Shown here: positions 32,593-40,258 of the stretch, in pieces
Numbering within the stretch: the stretch's first letter is position 1
How the letters are laid out: every line of letters starts with the position of its first letter
Assembly: GCA_026419835.1 (NCBI GenBank)
Contig: JAOAKQ010000006.1
Coordinates: 1 to 48,446, forward strand
Length of the DNA: 48,446 nt
Reading direction: 5' to 3'
Source: Sulfolobales archaeon
GTDB taxonomy: Archaea; Thermoproteota; Thermoprotei_A; Sulfolobales; NBVN01
Notes under the pieces: model-generated
Databases searched by the model: none
Seen by the model: the letters and a program-made list of their open reading frames with translations, nothing else
Told to the model about the DNA's origin: nothing
Made by a program: the position numbers and the translations under genes

Positions 32593-32869
32593 CCATCTCC
32601 CTAGCTTCTAGGTACTTAGCTATGTAGATATCCAGCGCGTAGATCCATAGAGCTAGAGTCAGCCCGGACACTACCATTAGCGGGGACCTAACTAGTATAG
32701 ATAGAACGACCATGAAGGCAGCTAGGTCGTAGCCTAGGGAGTCTATTGCTAGCACCCTATCCGGGATAGTAGGTCCCTTAACCACCCGGACTGCGTAGAG
32801 GAGAAACGATGTAACGTACAGAGGGATGAGAACCGTCAGTACTAGTGAAACTAGAGCTTCTACATCCAT
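32585..32869 (-). CDS. mrpF: Mrp antiporter subunit F homologue
   Basis: 94 residues, three membrane helices, with KGPTIPDRVLAIDSLGYDLAAF, the RvlAlD motif of MrpF/MnhF/MbhB. First gene of the hydrogenase-Mrp operon. The start ATG 32869 follows a possible TATA element at 32903-32919. It begins the run of sixteen co-directional genes that reaches 21520. Confidence 0.9.
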   Translation of the reverse strand: MDVEALVSLVLTVLIPLYVTSFLLYAVRVVKGPTIPDRVLAIDSLGYDLAAFMVVLSILVRSPLMVVSGLTLALWIYALDIYIAKYLEAREMGG

Positions 32870-32902
32870 GCCTAAACTACCGAGCTCGTGTAGTAGCCTT
32901 AG

Positions 32903-32919
32903 ACAAAATAAGCTTTAGG
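32903..32919 (-). promoter_or_regulatory. Likely promoter of the Mrp-hydrogenase operon
   Basis: CCTAAAGCTTATTTTGT on the minus strand lies about 40 bp before the mrpF start and is the only AT-rich stretch in this short gap. No operator-like GTGCTTAAA copies occur here, unlike in the internal promoter at 28656. Confidence 0.35.
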
Positions 32920-33005
32920 CAGCTCGCACAGAATCCATCGAGCGGCCCCGGGTCGCGCAAGTTCTAGTTATTTACGTTCTCGCAGGTAGTTTCCGTGGAG
33001 TTGGT

Positions 33006-33548
33006 GTGTATAGACTGGTCGAGTTCTACACGTCCGGATACGTGGAAGCGGACGTCGTGGAGTCCGTAGCGAGTTCACTGCGGAGAGCTCTGGGTCTCGA
33101 AGTTCGCCTTGCTGGGTCTCTAACTATACCAGACGAGCTGCTGGATTCTAGTAGAAGACAGTACCTAGCTGAACCTATCGCCAGGCTGGTTTTCAACTAT
33201 AAAAGCGAGGGAGCCGCGGGACTTCTAGTAGCCGATGTCGATGCTTACGTCCCGGGACTCAACTTCGTTTTCGGTCTCGCAGTACCTCGTCTAGGAGTCG
33301 CCACGATCTACCTGAGGAGACTGAGGTTGTGGACCGATAGAACTAACTACGTCGAGAGGGTAGTTAAGGAAGTGCTCCACGAGCTCGGACACGTTTTTGG
33401 ATTAAGGCACTGCGGAACTAGAGACTGCGTTATGAGCTTCAGCAACAGCGTCTTCGAGGTCGACAGGAAGTCCCGCGCGTTTTGCCGCAGCTGCGCTCTA
33501 AAACTCGGTAAGCTGGGTATTGAAGTTTCCGCTGAGTTCGTTATCTAG
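33006..33548 (+). CDS. amzA: Archaemetzincin metalloprotease
   Basis: 180 residues, zinc peptidase of family M54. The catalytic motif HELGHVFGLRHC (125-136) has the three His ligands and Glu. Cys136, Cys141, Cys160 and Cys163 form the second structural zinc site typical of archaemetzincins, and the Met-turn is in CVMSFSN. The full family length is present. GTG 33006 starts MYRLVEF. The 3' end overlaps the convergent nob1 gene by 8 bp. Its cellular substrate is not known. Confidence 0.92.
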   Translation: MYRLVEFYTSGYVEADVVESVASSLRRALGLEVRLAGSLTIPDELLDSSRRQYLAEPIARLVFNYKSEGAAGLLVADVDAYVPGLNFVFGLAVPRLGVATIYLRRLRLWTDRTNYVERVVKEVLHELGHVFGLRHCGTRDCVMSFSNSVFEVDRKSRAFCRSCALKLGKLGIEVSAEFVI

Positions 33549-34044
33549 AGGCTTCCAGCTCTAGAGTAGAGCCGCACCGCGGGCAGGCCCCCGGAGAGCT
33601 ACTTCTGAAACCACAGCCTCTGCACCTGTAGGAGTACTTGCTAGAAACGCTCTTCTCTGCGTACTTAACGCCCCGGACTCTAATACCTAGAGATAGCGCA
33701 ACGTCCTGAACTAGCCTATCGTCTGTGTACAGCGTGGAGCTTCCGCAGGCTTTCTTAACGTAGTTCGCTAGAGCCAGGATCTCTATATCGGTATTCGAGA
33801 GTTCTCCTAGAACTCCCAGGTCTCTAGCTCTAGACCTCACTACCGCTAGGTGCTCTCCGGGTGGTGAAATAACTACGACCTTTCCGGAGGCTCTGGCAAG
33901 CTCTAAGCGCATTCTGCTATCGCTATCGAGCACCTCGCCTAGAACTCCCTCCGTAGTGTAGAATGCTCCGTAGCTGAGCTCTACGCCGGCGAACATGGCG
34001 GCTGAGTCCAGCACTATGGTGCTCCTACCGCAGTCTACAGACAT
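33541..34044 (-). CDS. nob1: Ribosome biogenesis endonuclease Nob1 (PIN plus zinc ribbon)
   Basis: 167 residues. PIN domain with acidic residues Asp13 (VLDSAAMF), Glu near 37, Asp86 (LSNTDIEIL) and Asp108/109 (YTDDR), then a zinc ribbon with Cys141, Cys144, Cys154 and Cys157. This is the archaeal Nob1 layout. The enzyme cuts the 3' end of pre-16S rRNA. Its start overlaps the end of the NAD kinase gene by 10 bp, so the two form an operon. Confidence 0.9.
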   Translation of the reverse strand: MSVDCGRSTIVLDSAAMFAGVELSYGAFYTTEGVLGEVLDSDSRMRLELARASGKVVVISPPGEHLAVVRSRARDLGVLGELSNTDIEILALANYVKKACGSSTLYTDDRLVQDVALSLGIRVRGVKYAEKSVSSKYSYRCRGCGFRSSSPGACPRCGSTLELEASR

Positions 34045-34874
34045 CTCTCGAATACCCTGGAGAAGTAGTCTTCGGCGAAGAACCTGATAACTCTAGCCGG
34101 CTTGGGGGCCCTAGAGGCGGCTAACGCAGCACCCGGTTCTAGTCTCGAGATGAGGACCCCGTCTACGTATAGCTCCACCGGGTAGGAGTCTCTCCTTACT
34201 TCAACCAGTATCTTCGCATCATCCGGTAGAACCACCGGCTTGGAGCACAGCGATATGGGAGCTAGAGGTGTGATAATTATGGCCCTCATTAGAGGGTCTA
34301 CTATAGGACCTCCAGCGGCTAGACTGTAGGCCGTTGAGCCTACCGGGGTAGCTACTATGACACCGTCACCCACAACACCCAGTACTCTCTCCGGTACGCT
34401 TCCGTAGTAGTACTTCATAACTCTAAGCCTACTCACCTTACCTCTAAACTCCGACGAGGTGACCAGCGCAGCGTCGTTAAGTGCGTAGGGTATCCCACCA
34501 ACACCCTCAACTTGAACCAGTAGCCTCATGTATTCGTGAAGTACGTACCTACCGCTTAGAAGTCTGTCGATAGCTAGCGTGTAGTCGTGTGGTGGCACGT
34601 CAGCTAGAAAACCTCTCTTTCCGTATCTAACGGTTAGCACCGGGGTATCGGAGTCCTTAAGTAGGTGCGTAGTTCTCAGCACAGTACCATCCCCACCCAC
34701 AACCGCTACTACATCCACGCTGTCTACTCCTAGATTGAAGTAGCGCAGCCACTCTACGAACCCCCTAGCTCGGGAGTCGATGTACGTCTTTAAGCCCTGC
34801 CGTTCAGCGTAGTCGGCTAGCTTAAGAGATAGTGCTAGAGCTTCCGAGCTACCTAGCTTAGGTACGATACCCAG
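34035..34874 (-). CDS. nadK: NAD kinase with CTG start codon
   Basis: Phosphorylates NAD to NADP. GGDGT, ALNDAALVTS and GVIVATPVGSTAYSLAAGGP are the classic motifs. The first standard start (GTG 34718) would leave GGDGT at residue 8 and remove the whole first beta-alpha unit. The frame continues upstream as clear protein (IVPKLGSSEALALSLKLADY) and reaches CTG 34872-34874, giving (M)GIVPKLGSSEA, a normal NAD kinase N-terminus and 279 residues in all. No ATG, GTG or TTG exists in frame above GTG 34718. AGGTG lies 8 bases before the CTG. A second in-frame CTG ten codons higher is possible. Confidence 0.87.
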   Translation of the reverse strand: MGIVPKLGSSEALALSLKLADYAERQGLKTYIDSRARGFVEWLRYFNLGVDSVDVVAVVGGDGTVLRTTHLLKDSDTPVLTVRYGKRGFLADVPPHDYTLAIDRLLSGRYVLHEYMRLLVQVEGVGGIPYALNDAALVTSSEFRGKVSRLRVMKYYYGSVPERVLGVVGDGVIVATPVGSTAYSLAAGGPIVDPLMRAIIITPLAPISLCSKPVVLPDDAKILVEVRRDSYPVELYVDGVLISRLEPGAALAASRAPKPARVIRFFAEDYFSRVFERCL

Positions 34875-34882
34875 AGTTCTAA

Positions 34883-34887
34883 CACCT
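34883..34887 (-). promoter_or_regulatory. Ribosome binding site for the CTG start of NAD kinase
   Basis: AGGTG on the minus strand, 8 bases before CTG 34874. It is weaker than the other two sites of this type because of its longer spacing. Confidence 0.4.
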
Positions 34888-35108
34888 ACAGCACCGCTCA
34901 GAGCTTAGACCCCTGCTCTAGTCTGAGTAGAAGGTAATTTCTATAGTGCGCCGGTGAGCGCAGAGTTTACTCGAGGTCTAGCCCCGAACTTAAGTAGGGA
35001 TTTACCGCGTTGCGTAGGTGGTGACCGCTAGTTTAGGTCTTTAAACTCCTGCGCGCTCCGCTATTTGGTGAATTTGAAGTAGCTGAGGTCAGTAGGTTAG
35101 CTGAGTGC

Positions 35109-36125
35109 GTGGAAGTAGAGAAGCTCTGTGCCGAGAGAGCTATTAGAATACTGCGAGACTCGGAGCTACTGCTACCGAGTGCTTCCGCTAAGAGCGGTAG
35201 GACTAGTGGAGTAGTTAGAGTTCCAGTACGCGACGGCCTCTCCGAGGTGGCTGCGGATATTCTTAGAAGTAGTGGGATTCCCTCCGAACTCTGTGTAGAT
35301 GTATTTAAAGTTAGCTCTAGAAGAGTGAGATTCACAGACCTTCTCAAGGACGTCGTTCCGGGCAGCGTCTTAGAGAGGATCCCGAGGTCCTACCAGCAGA
35401 TAGGTGGCGTAGCCGTGATCCACCTCCCCGAAGACCTGGTGAACTACGGCTCGGTGGTGGGTGAAGCTATAGCTAGAGTATCGCCCAGCGTAAAGGCCGT
35501 CTACGCTTCGTCGACTACCGAAGGAGAGTTCAGAACTAGGAAGTTGAGGAAGATTTGGGGTGAGGACATCGCGGAGACGGTGCACGTCGAGTACGGCGTG
35601 AAGGTAGTGCTGAACGTAGAGAGAGTCTACTACAACCCGACGCTCTCCTACGAGCACTGGAGAATTTCCGAGGAAGTAAGCGACAGTGAGGTAGTGCTGG
35701 ACCTCTTCTCCGGTATCGGTCCGTACTCACTGCACATAGCGTTTAAGAGGCGCGCGACGTGTTTTGCCGTGGACTCCAATCCGTGGGCTTCGATATACTT
35801 AGCTAGGTCTATAGCTCTAAACAAGCTCAGAGGGAGAGTAGTGCCCGTGCTTTCGAGAGCTGAGGACTTTCTAGAGCTAGCTGGAGAGAACTACTTTACG
35901 AGAGCCATAGTAGATCTACCACACAGATCTCTAGACTACCTAGGTTCAGTTCTCAGAGTAGTTACCTGCGGAGGTACGCTGCACGTATACTCAGTTAGTG
36001 GTGAAGAACCGCCGGCTCCGAAACTACCGGGGGGAGCTAGGCTGGTGGAAGTTAGGAGAGTGCTGGACTACGCTCCCCGAAAGTACGTATACGGATTGAA
36101 AATCGTTAAGCTATGCGCTCAGTAG
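35109..36125 (+). CDS. Trm5-like tRNA (guanine37-N1) methyltransferase
   Basis: 338 residues, class I AdoMet methyltransferase of the Trm5/TYW2 family that modifies G37 of tRNA. N-terminal D1-like unit (EKLCAERAIRILRDSELL), D2 with NPTLSYEHWRISEEV, AdoMet motif VLDLFSGIGPYSLHIA, an acidic AVDSNPWASIYLARSIALNK, and the catalytic-type IVDLPHRS. Whether it makes m1G or the later wyosine step cannot be told. GTG 35109 is used. The frame continues upstream to about 35035 without a standard start (LFGEFEVAEVSRLAEC), so a non-standard longer form is conceivable. Confidence 0.87.
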   Translation: MEVEKLCAERAIRILRDSELLLPSASAKSGRTSGVVRVPVRDGLSEVAADILRSSGIPSELCVDVFKVSSRRVRFTDLLKDVVPGSVLERIPRSYQQIGGVAVIHLPEDLVNYGSVVGEAIARVSPSVKAVYASSTTEGEFRTRKLRKIWGEDIAETVHVEYGVKVVLNVERVYYNPTLSYEHWRISEEVSDSEVVLDLFSGIGPYSLHIAFKRRATCFAVDSNPWASIYLARSIALNKLRGRVVPVLSRAEDFLELAGENYFTRAIVDLPHRSLDYLGSVLRVVTCGGTLHVYSVSGEEPPAPKLPGGARLVEVRRVLDYAPRKYVYGLKIVKLCAQ

Positions 36126-36143
36126 GTCGTACCGAAGAGAGCG

Positions 36144-36521
36144 CTACGAAGTTAGGAACTCCAGTATCTTCCTGAACCTCTTCAACTCCTCCACTCCTTC
36201 TCTCAGATACTCAAGTCCGTACTCGGTAATGCTGTACAGCTTTCTAGCGGCACCCCTCTCCGCAGTTTCCCACCTAGAGACGACCATCCCCTTGTCTTCT
36301 AGTATTGAGAGTATTGCGTAAATAGCTGAGCTCGGAATATCTAGACCCAGCCTACTCTCCAGTACCTCCCTTATCTCGCTCCCATGTAGAGGTTTTTCTT
36401 CAAGTAGTTTAAGGATTAGCAGGTGTAGAGGTCCCCTGATCGGTAGGTGCCTGTGGTGCCAGTGGTGGTGTCCGCGCATTCTCCCGCAGTGCCCGTGGGG
36501 TTCCCCGTGTTCACACTCCAC
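36144..36521 (-). CDS. PadR-family transcription regulator with His-rich N-terminus
   Basis: 125 residues. Winged helix of the PadR type: LLILKLLEEKPLHGSEIREVLE, SAIYAILSILEDKGMV, then GAARKLYSITEYG and a C-terminal dimer helix. The first 27 residues are unusual: two Cys and ten His (CEHGEPHGHCGRMRGHHHWH and on), a likely metal or heme site. The start is GTG 36521. Divergent from the tetraether-synthase-like gene, with a palindrome between them, so it probably controls itself and that gene. Confidence 0.85.
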   Translation of the reverse strand: MECEHGEPHGHCGRMRGHHHWHHRHLPIRGPLHLLILKLLEEKPLHGSEIREVLESRLGLDIPSSAIYAILSILEDKGMVVSRWETAERGAARKLYSITEYGLEYLREGVEELKRFRKILEFLTS

Positions 36522-36570
36522 GCGTACTCCCTCTATTAGTAAGTTACTTGAGTTAATAAGTTTTTTAGTT

Positions 36571-36583
36571 AAGTAAACTACTT
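36571..36583. promoter_or_regulatory. Palindromic operator candidate between PadR and Tes-like genes
   Basis: AAGTA-AAC-TACTT, extended by one T/A pair on each side. A related AAGTTACTT lies at 36541-36549. The pair sits in the 112-bp AT-rich divergent region between the start of the PadR gene and the ATG at 36634, where a PadR dimer would be expected to bind. Confidence 0.5.
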
Positions 36584-36633
36584 ACCTGCCAGATTTTTAT
36601 TTCTACGGAGTTAATTATTCTTAGTGGTCTCGT

Positions 36634-38427
36634 ATGGGTGTAATAAGAGCGTCAGAATTCTCTACTAGTGAAGGAGTTGTTAGAATTGCTGATAGGGTTA
36701 TTAGAGTTGGAGGCCCGGTACCTAAGCTTAAGAGTAGCGAGAAGTTGGTGAGGTACACCAACTCCGTCTGCCCCTACTGCAGCGCTCTTCTCCCAGCTGT
36801 AGTAGTTGAAAGAGATGGGAAGTGGTACATTAGGAAGATCTGCCCGGAGCACGGTGAGATCGAGGACGTGTACCAGGGGGATGCCGAGTACGCTAAGCGC
36901 TTAGAGAAGTTCTTCGTCGACGGCAGGGGTCCCAGGTACGTCTACACGGACCTAACGGCTCCCTGCCCCTACAGCTGCGGCCTCTGCCCTATTCACATGA
37001 GTCACACAGCTATAGCTAACCTAGTTGCGACGAATAGGTGCGACCTCGACTGCTGGTTCTGCTTCTTCTACGCCGAGAAGAGCGGGTTCGTTTACGAACC
37101 AGATCTAGGCCAGATTAAGTACATGGTCGAGCAGCTGCTTAAGCAGAGAGTTACCCCGGTTGTTCAGATAACTGGTGGAGAACCAACCGTTAGAGAGGAC
37201 CTACCGGAGATAGTGAGCTTACTTAAGAGTATGGGCGTTAAGCACGTACAGCTCAATACTCACGCAATAAAGTTCGTAAGGCTCTACCTCGAGAAAGGCC
37301 TGGACGCAGCGGCGTCCTACGCCAGAGACCTGAGGTCCAGGGGGGTCAACACGATCTACATGAGCTTCGACGGCGTCTCACCTAGAGCTAACACTAAGAA
37401 CCACTGGGAAGCTCCCTACGCTCTCGAAGTATTTAGAGCCGGCGGTATGACTAGCGTAGTTCTCGTACCGGTAGTAATTAAAGGTATAAACACCGGCGAG
37501 CTGGGTGATATCGTTAGATTCGCAGCTCTAAATCAAGACATAGTTCGCGGAGTGAACTTCCAGCCAATTTCTCTAACCGGTATGATTAAGAGAGCTGAGC
37601 GGGAGAAGCTTAGAGTTACGATCTCCGACGCTGTGAGGATGGTGGAGGAGCAGACGAGCGGTCAGATCAAGAGAGACGACTGGTTCCCGGTTCCCGCGTC
37701 AGTTCCGATATCCGAATTCATGGAGAGCTTAGCCGGTGAGTTTAAGTTCGAGATGGCTAACCACCCACACTGCGGTGTAGCTACCTACGTATACGCTAGA
37801 GTTATCGATAGAGAGACGGCTGAAGTAGAGTTTACGCCCATCACCAGGTTCATCGACATATACGGCCTACTCGACTACCTTACCGAGAAGTCCGAGGAGC
37901 TGAGGGAGGGTAGGATGAGGTCGATAGTTGGGTTGAAGCTGATAGCCAACCTCATCTCCAAGTACGTGAAGTGGAGTGAGGTACCTAGAGAACTTAGAGG
38001 CGTTCTACCGAAGATCTTGGCCAACATATTCATAAAGAGGTCTTACGAAGCTCTCGGAGAGTGGCACTACAGGATGCTGTTCCTCGGAATGATGCACTTC
38101 ATGGACCTCTACAACTACGACGTGGAGAGAGTTATGAGGTGCAACGTGCACTACCTAATGCCCGACGGCAGGGTAATACCGTTCTGTACGTTCAACGTTA
38201 TGAGCGATGTGTACAGAGACTACGTACAGAAGAAGTACATGGTGTCTCTAGATGAGTGGAAAGCTAGGATGGGTAGCGACTCGCTGGAGCTAATTAAGTA
38301 CAGAAGAAGTGCTGAACTAATAAAGAAGCTGACATCCGGGGAACCGTACATTAGAGCCTACGGACCGTGGCTTCACAGATGGGTAGACCTGTACCCGTGG
38401 ATCAGGGAGCTTTCTCCGAAGCGGTAG
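36634..38427 (+). CDS. Radical SAM enzyme, probable tetraether lipid synthase (Tes-like)
   Basis: 597 residues. The N-terminal iron or zinc unit is Cys46-x2-Cys49 with CPEHG at 70-74, then CPYSCGLC (Cys111, 115, 118), then the radical SAM motif CDLDCWFC (Cys136, 140, 143) followed by FFYAEKSGFVYEP. AdoMet-site residues are in QITGGEPTVREDLPE. C-terminal Cys residues in RCNVHY and FCTFNV suggest auxiliary clusters. This Cys layout and the TNRCDLDCWFCFF stretch match archaeal tetraether synthase, which joins phytanyl chains to make GDGT membrane lipids. Close relatives with other roles exist, so the role is not certain. ATG 36634 follows an ATTTTTATTT promoter element. The 3' end overlaps panB by 26 bp. 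Confidence 0.72.
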   Translation: MGVIRASEFSTSEGVVRIADRVIRVGGPVPKLKSSEKLVRYTNSVCPYCSALLPAVVVERDGKWYIRKICPEHGEIEDVYQGDAEYAKRLEKFFVDGRGPRYVYTDLTAPCPYSCGLCPIHMSHTAIANLVATNRCDLDCWFCFFYAEKSGFVYEPDLGQIKYMVEQLLKQRVTPVVQITGGEPTVREDLPEIVSLLKSMGVKHVQLNTHAIKFVRLYLEKGLDAAASYARDLRSRGVNTIYMSFDGVSPRANTKNHWEAPYALEVFRAGGMTSVVLVPVVIKGINTGELGDIVRFAALNQDIVRGVNFQPISLTGMIKRAEREKLRVTISDAVRMVEEQTSGQIKRDDWFPVPASVPISEFMESLAGEFKFEMANHPHCGVATYVYARVIDRETAEVEFTPITRFIDIYGLLDYLTEKSEELREGRMRSIVGLKLIANLISKYVKWSEVPRELRGVLPKILANIFIKRSYEALGEWHYRMLFLGMMHFMDLYNYDVERVMRCNVHYLMPDGRVIPFCTFNVMSDVYRDYVQKKYMVSLDEWKARMGSDSLELIKYRRSAELIKKLTSGEPYIRAYGPWLHRWVDLYPWIRELSPKR

Positions 38428-39274
38428 TTCTTCTCTTACTCACGCTCTCTAGGAGTTTCCTCAGCTCTTCGGGAACCATCTTGAAGTAGTGCTTCTCGTC
38501 CGGGAAGACCCCGGACCTCACCTCCTCTACGTAGGACCTTAGCGCGCTTCTAAACACTTCGTACCCATCCGCGTACTTCTTAACGAATGGCGGTGGATTC
38601 ACGTTCAGGCCGACTAGGTCGTGGAACACCAGTATCTGCCCGTCGCAGTACGGTCCAGCACCTATGCATATGGTAGGTACCCTCAGTGACCTAGTTACTT
38701 CAGTAGCTACTTCAGCCGTAGTGAACTCTATCACGATGGAGAAAACCCCGGCTTCCTCAAGAGCTTTAGAGTCTTCGTAGAGCTTCAGCCCGTCCTCAGC
38801 CGTCTTACCTCTTACTCTCATACCTAGCACTAAGTACCTCTGCGGGTTCAGCCCTACGTGACCCATGACCGGGATGCCGGCTTTAACCATGGCCTCAACT
38901 CTATCCACGACCTCGGCACCCCCCTCAATTTTAACCGCGTCGGCACCCATCTTTATGTACCTACCGGCGTTCCTCACAGCTTCCTCGCGACTTACTTCGT
39001 AAGTTAGGAAAGGCATGTCGGCCACTACGAGAGCTCTAGGACTTGCTGAGAGAACTGCCTTGAGGTGGTGAGCTACTTCGCGGAAACTAACTGGGAGCGT
39101 CGACCTGTAGCCCATGATTACCATACCCAGAGAATCCCCCACGAGTACGCCGTCGACACCGGCTTCATCCGCTAGCTTAGCGTGCACGTACTCGTAGGCA
39201 GTGACCATCACTATCTTCCTACCCTCCTTCTTGAGCTTTAAGAAGTGGTACGGGGTTACCTTCTCTCTAGACAC
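38402..39274 (-). CDS. panB: 3-methyl-2-oxobutanoate hydroxymethyltransferase
   Basis: 290 residues, ketopantoate hydroxymethyltransferase, first step of pantoate and CoA synthesis. The TPYHFLKLKKEGRKIVMVTAY start, VLVGDSLGMVIMGY (metal-binding Asp), MGADAVKIEGG and VMGHVGLNPQ are all PanB hallmarks. It has a tail of about 20 residues beyond the core. Overlaps panE by 8 bp and forms an operon with it. The 3' end overlaps the convergent radical SAM gene. Confidence 0.95.
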   Translation of the reverse strand: MSREKVTPYHFLKLKKEGRKIVMVTAYEYVHAKLADEAGVDGVLVGDSLGMVIMGYRSTLPVSFREVAHHLKAVLSASPRALVVADMPFLTYEVSREEAVRNAGRYIKMGADAVKIEGGAEVVDRVEAMVKAGIPVMGHVGLNPQRYLVLGMRVRGKTAEDGLKLYEDSKALEEAGVFSIVIEFTTAEVATEVTRSLRVPTICIGAGPYCDGQILVFHDLVGLNVNPPPFVKKYADGYEVFRSALRSYVEEVRSGVFPDEKHYFKMVPEELRKLLESVSKRRTTASEKAP

Positions 39275-40175
39275 TTCTGCACACCAACTCCAAGCTCTTC
39301 ACCAGGGAATATAGGAGCTCGTTGTAGGGTGTTGGAATAGATAGACTTCTACCGAACTCAACCACAGCTCCATTTATGAAATCTACCTCGGTCTTCCTAC
39401 ACCTCCTCAAGTCCGACAGCATTGAAGATATGTTGTTCGCGGTCTTCTCAGCTACTTTAAGAACCTCAGCTACGGGGTCCGAGGGGAGTTCTACTCCAAG
39501 TCCCCTAGCGACCTCAGATACTTCCCCAGCGACCTTCTTCACCACATTCACCAACTCCGCAGATTTTATGAGAAAACCGTTCGGAACTCCGAGAATTGCT
39601 GTGAGAGCGTTTATAGAGGCGTTAACGGCTAGCTTAAGCCACCTGTACGGTTCTATGTCATCTACCACAACTACGTCGAGAACCTTGAGATATTTGGCTA
39701 GCTCGTAGAGCTCGCTCCGGATCCTCCTCTTCATACCCAGGTAGCTTCTAGTACCACCCACCCAGACGAACTCTCTCAGTTCTTCGTTGCAGAAGACACC
39801 GTGGTTTAGAACTAGCTGAGCTACGGAATCTACCCCCAGAACTTCTTCAGCTACTTCAAGAACTTTCAAACCGTTTTGCGTAAAAACCGCTAGCTTGAAA
39901 TCGATACCGCGCAGTCTGCGCACTACATCGAGAGCGTCGTATGCTTTAGTAGTAACGAAGACGTAGTCCCAGCGGTCGCCTAGGCTATCCCACGTAGAGA
40001 CCTCGGCTCTCAGCTCCACCGAACTTCCACCGGGAGTTCTAATAGCTCTCCCCCTAGGCGTAGACCTAGAGACTACCGCGGGCTCTATACCTACTCGATT
40101 TAGAGCGTAAACTATAAGAGACCCAATAGAACCGAACCCGACAACGAGTACTGAGACGTCTATTCTTTTCACCAA
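39267..40175 (-). CDS. panE: 2-dehydropantoate 2-reductase
   Basis: 302 residues, NAD(P)H-dependent ketopantoate reductase, second step of pantoate synthesis. Rossmann motif VVGFGSIGSLIVYAL at the N-terminus, TQNGLKVLEVAEEVLG (substrate region), catalytic Lys in RWLKLAVNASINALTA, and a C-terminal all-helical domain with SSMLSDLRRCRKTEVDFINGA. Upstream of panB in the same operon, so both ketopantoate steps are encoded together. Confidence 0.93.
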   Translation of the reverse strand: MVKRIDVSVLVVGFGSIGSLIVYALNRVGIEPAVVSRSTPRGRAIRTPGGSSVELRAEVSTWDSLGDRWDYVFVTTKAYDALDVVRRLRGIDFKLAVFTQNGLKVLEVAEEVLGVDSVAQLVLNHGVFCNEELREFVWVGGTRSYLGMKRRIRSELYELAKYLKVLDVVVVDDIEPYRWLKLAVNASINALTAILGVPNGFLIKSAELVNVVKKVAGEVSEVARGLGVELPSDPVAEVLKVAEKTANNISSMLSDLRRCRKTEVDFINGAVVEFGRSLSIPTPYNELLYSLVKSLELVCRSV

Positions 40176-40258
40176 GTCGCTACCGTCTAAGCACCTATTA
40201 AGAAGCTAGCTTAACAAGTTAAAACCATCGGTGAATATTCTGCGCTCGAACACTTCGG

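Noticed and set aside
35030-35047. AGTTTA-GGTCTT-TAAACT inverted repeat as an operator
   Set aside because: The 3' arm doubles as the likely TATA element of the Trm5-like gene, and AT-rich symmetry there is expected. There is no second copy.
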